From an uncultured Cyclobacteriaceae bacterium (lineage in GTDB: Bacteria > Bacteroidota > Bacteroidia > Cytophagales > Cyclobacteriaceae): a stretch of 64,000 bases of DNA. The DNA is taken from assembly GCA_937146645.1 (NCBI GenBank), contig CAKZRQ010000017.1:1-64000 (forward strand). The letters are read 5' to 3'. Positions 61,584 through 64,000 of the stretch are shown here, one piece after another. Position 1 is the stretch's first letter, and the number at the start of each line of letters is the position of its first letter. The position numbers and the translations under genes were made by a program. Below the pieces are notes generated by a model. It saw only the letters and a program-made list of their open reading frames with translations. It did not search any database and had not been told where the DNA came from.

Positions 61584-62386
61584 AGCATTCCAAGACTAAG
61601 GTGATGAGTATTGCCTAGTGGGCCATTTTGACCAAAGGCATAATCGGCAGTGAATTTTCTGGGTTTTATACCCAGTCCGAAAAATATTTCACCGGGATTG
61701 GTAATAACTCCTGAACGGAATGTGACCCATTCCTTAATGGAATATTCAAGGCCAGCCCGAACTCTGGGTTTGTTTTGCAGACTTTTAGATACTTCGAGAT
61801 GGAGGCCAAGTTTCTGATTCGGGATATAGCTAACCCCCATATCAATTTGTGTATCCAATCTTTCATCGACATTCTTGCTAAGCTTAGCCCGATTGACATT
61901 GTTGACATGAGTGGAAAGAAATAGTTCTGGTCCCAGCTCCGCAACACCACCAAAACATATAATGAAAGAATTCCCTGTTCCAAAGCCCTCAATATTCGTT
62001 TGAAACCAATCCACTTTGACTCCAAAAGAAACTATGCCTAGCTGATTGGAATATCCTACTCCGAGGCTTTGTTGATTGAAGAGCTTACCGCCAAAGCGAC
62101 TGATACCAAATCCTATTTGGCCAATCTTGATTGGGATATTACCAGCTAATGAAACCGTTCGGAGTTCTTTTAAGCCGAATCGAGAATCATATCCTACGGA
62201 AATACCACTGTCTTCAGTTCTCGCGAGTGAACCAATATTATTAAAATATGACCATGAATCAGGAAGGTTTAATCTGATCGTGCCCATTCCCTGACTTCTA
62301 GCTCCTTGAGATTGGGTCGGAAGGTAGCTTTGTCCGAAGGACAAAGAGATACATGAAAAAGTGCAGATGATAAAAAATAACCTCAT
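61577..62386 (-). CDS. PorV/PorQ-like outer-membrane beta-barrel protein
   Basis: A 269-residue exported protein with a signal peptide (about 1-18, ending LSFGQ). GARSQGMGTIRLNLPDSWSY followed by FNNIGSLA is the typical opening of PorV, PorQ and FadL-like barrels of Bacteroidota, where an N-terminal plug-like segment precedes repeated beta-strands. Alternating strands continue to the aromatic C-terminus LSLGMLW. Relatives serve type IX secretion or envelope functions; nothing here decides. Its 3' end overlaps the HHH-barrel gene by 7 bases, so the two proteins probably act together. Confidence 0.75.
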   Translation of the reverse strand: MRLFFIICTFSCISLSFGQSYLPTQSQGARSQGMGTIRLNLPDSWSYFNNIGSLARTEDSGISVGYDSRFGLKELRTVSLAGNIPIKIGQIGFGISRFGGKLFNQQSLGVGYSNQLGIVSFGVKVDWFQTNIEGFGTGNSFIICFGGVAELGPELFLSTHVNNVNRAKLSKNVDERLDTQIDMGVSYIPNQKLGLHLEVSKSLQNKPRVRAGLEYSIKEWVTFRSGVITNPGEIFFGLGIKPRKFTADYAFGQNGPLGNTHHLSLGMLW

Positions 62387-62459
62387 CCTCCATCAAAAAA
62401 TAAAAAGAGAATTTAGTTATAAAACCTCAAAAAAGAAAGTGTAGTTGAACTTAGAGTAT

Positions 62460-63923
62460 TTAGAATGGAGCTCTGATGTTCAGAAAGAAATTACTCTCGC
62501 CCTGATTATTGAAGGATAATTCAAATCGGAAAACTGCATCGTATAAACCAACCAAATCAACACCAGTTCCATACCCAAATAGGTAAGTGTTGGCTAATCT
62601 TGCATTTTCCGGGATATTATTACGGTCTTTGACATAGCCATGATCAAAGTTTGCACTCCAGTACAGCTTAATAGGAATGACTGAAAACTGATCAAGTGGA
62701 ATGAGTTTACTGATGTCTAGCTGCCAATCAAGGAACTTCCATCTGAAGCTATTTTTATGCGTATAAAGCTGCTGACCTTCGATTACATTCAATTCATATC
62801 CTCGAATGAAATAGGGCTGATAGCCAATACCTCTTACTAATGTATAGGGCTGCGTTTGACTTAAAAACCAATTCGCAGCCAGTCCGGTATTGAAATGGAA
62901 TTTGTCATTGATTTTCCAATATTTATTCGCGGTGATGCTTACCTCCACTTCATCTAATTCGTCGACAAAGAAGATTCCATATTTGGTAGCAGAAATCTGA
63001 AGGAATTCCCCATCTGTTGCATATGCCACATTATCTCTTCTGTCATGTCGGAACGAATAGGTAGCAAAAAGATACCTGAGCTTGGTATTATCAGTCTGAA
63101 AATAATCGGGATTCTCAACAAGGACATCAGCACTTATTGTTGTATTGTTATACCCTAGCGTGAAAAAGTGAAAATTGTAGAAACTTCGCCTGTAGGTGTA
63201 GGTCAATGAAGTCAGGAAGTTCTGCCTAAGGACATCCTCATTATCATTAGTGTAGAAGACTTGTCGATTAAATGCCGATCGAATAGGAATAGTCTTCTGT
63301 TCTGCGAAGTTTAGCCGGAATGCTAGTCCATGCTTCTGATTTTTATCGATATAGGGTTTGCTATATCTGAAGTCTAAGGCTCTGGTAAATCCTAATTGAC
63401 CAGCAAATCGGAGCTTTTCATTCCGTCCTCCTACATTTCCATGACTTAATCGAAGGCCGTAATTAACTCTGGAAAAGTCTCTACCCTGGTTGGTCCACCA
63501 TTCGGCAAAGTTTCTATCCGCCAACCTGAAGATGATGGATGGAACTATATACCACCTTTCTCGAACCGTGATTAGAATTTCTACTTCATTTTCGGTGAGG
63601 AAAAGAGGTGATATTTCTACACTCGTAAAGAGCCTTAGATTATAGATCTTTTGTTGATCTGCGATAAGAATCTCTATAAAGGTATTCCAGTCATAGTCAT
63701 AGTTTGTAGTAAAATCAAGTTCTCTGAGGATTATGCTTTTTCGTGTCTTTTCATTCCCGATGACATAGATATTATTTACCCTAACCATCTCAGGGGGATT
63801 GCTGGGAGTAACTATTTCTGGTAAAGCCTCTTCATCCTGTGCAAAAGCCACAGGTTGCCACATTGCCAGGATTAAAAATCCTATCAACCCAATTTTGGTG
63901 ATATGTAGGAAGCTGAGCTTCAA
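62460..63923 (-). CDS. BamA/TamA-like outer-membrane protein (POTRA plus barrel)
   Basis: An Omp85-type protein of 487 residues. After a signal peptide (about 1-28, ending VAFAQ) a POTRA domain is visible at about residues 46-115 (VRVNNIYVIGNEKTRKSIIL; NLRLFTSVEIS; VEILITVRERWYIVP). The rest is a barrel with GYQPYFIRGYELNVIEGQQL, corresponding to the conserved RGxE loop region of the surface-antigen domain, and FGYGTGVDLVGLYDAVFRFE. With a single POTRA it is not the main BamA. Start is TTG 63923; no ATG lies before the signal peptide. It is separated by 73 bp from the PorV-like gene. Confidence 0.85.
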   Translation of the reverse strand: MKLSFLHITKIGLIGFLILAMWQPVAFAQDEEALPEIVTPSNPPEMVRVNNIYVIGNEKTRKSIILRELDFTTNYDYDWNTFIEILIADQQKIYNLRLFTSVEISPLFLTENEVEILITVRERWYIVPSIIFRLADRNFAEWWTNQGRDFSRVNYGLRLSHGNVGGRNEKLRFAGQLGFTRALDFRYSKPYIDKNQKHGLAFRLNFAEQKTIPIRSAFNRQVFYTNDNEDVLRQNFLTSLTYTYRRSFYNFHFFTLGYNNTTISADVLVENPDYFQTDNTKLRYLFATYSFRHDRRDNVAYATDGEFLQISATKYGIFFVDELDEVEVSITANKYWKINDKFHFNTGLAANWFLSQTQPYTLVRGIGYQPYFIRGYELNVIEGQQLYTHKNSFRWKFLDWQLDISKLIPLDQFSVIPIKLYWSANFDHGYVKDRNNIPENARLANTYLFGYGTGVDLVGLYDAVFRFELSFNNQGESNFFLNIRAPF

Positions 63924-63941
63924 ATTCGAATTCTTTATTTA

Positions 63942-63949
63942 TACTTTTG
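63942..63949 (+). promoter_or_regulatory. Promoter -7 element pointing off the right edge
   Basis: TACTTTTG is an exact TAnnTTTG match on the plus strand, 26 bases before an ATG at 63976. No good -33 element is seen. Confidence 0.4.
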
Positions 63950-63975
63950 TTATACGGTCTCGTTAACTATTCCTA

Positions 63976-64000
63976 ATGACTATCCAATCAGTTTTACGAC
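63976..64000 (+). CDS. Possible 5' end of a rightward gene, cut by the window edge
   Basis: An ATG at 63976 opens a frame reading MTIQSVLR with no stop before the window ends. It is divergent from the BamA-like gene and has a -7 promoter element upstream. Eight codons cannot identify the product. Confidence 0.35.

Overview
The window reads as chromosomal DNA of a Bacteroidota bacterium, most likely an aerobic marine-type member of the Cytophagales (Cyclobacteriaceae/Algoriphagus-like). The evidence is a SusC/SusD pair, lipoproteins with acidic residues after the lipid cysteine, a type IX secretion plug protein, GH92 enzymes, a Lacal_2735-type small protein, a DUF3276 PUR protein, and promoters of the Bacteroidota form TTTG-N20-TAnnTTTG. 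Coding density is very high. No gene-free stretch exceeds about 225 bases (the longest is 44174-44395). I saw no rRNA, tRNA, insertion sequence, prophage or CRISPR array.

Bases 1-18909 form an alpha-mannoside utilisation region. Rightward: SusC, SusD, GH92 mannosidase, ROK sugar kinase, second GH92 (lipoprotein), FAD-dependent oxidoreductase, the last four tightly overlapped. Leftward: ROK-type repressor, a giant FG-GAP/ASPIC-UnbV protein, a vanadium-haloperoxidase-like PAP2 enzyme and a small membrane protein. A cupin resembling the isomerase domain of type II mannose-6-phosphate isomerase (18388-18909) is divergent from the repressor. Together they suggest import of mannosides, trimming to mannose, phosphorylation and isomerisation to fructose-6-phosphate under one ROK repressor. 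Substrate and regulation are inferred.

Bases 19097-24334 (leftward) hold a Lacal_2735 protein, a MORN/YwqK repeat protein, a hypothetical protein, FabH, an SRAP (YedK/HMCES) DNA-repair protein and a YheT-type hydrolase. Bases 24454-33332 hold pyruvate dehydrogenase E2, HslV, TetR plus AarF/ABC1 kinase, a PQQ-type sugar dehydrogenase-like lipoprotein (leftward), and an ABC-F ATPase overlapping a type IX secretion plug protein. Bases 33363-36940 (leftward) hold a stand-alone Cas6-like protein, YchF, an AI-2E family permease and a PUR-type nucleic-acid-binding protein. Bases 37104-47332 hold ferredoxin, acyl-CoA reductase, a 7TM histidine kinase, an AtoE-type transporter, aconitase and a hybrid histidine kinase.

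Bases 47317-63923 are almost entirely leftward: a TPR lipoprotein, AI-2E permease, M3 peptidase and a nucleotide-binding-like/TPR DUF4071-type protein in one operon; then a DUF5117-type metalloprotease; two lipoproteins sharing an almost identical leader (one an M43 metalloprotease); a ComEA-like helix-hairpin-helix protein fused to a predicted barrel, overlapping a PorV-like barrel gene; and a BamA/TamA-like protein. A rightward gene may begin at 63976 and run off the window.

The items I would look at first are the orphan Cas6 with an atypical active site, the DUF4071-type protein in a peptidase operon, the HHH-barrel/PorV-like pair, and the duplicated lipoprotein leader.
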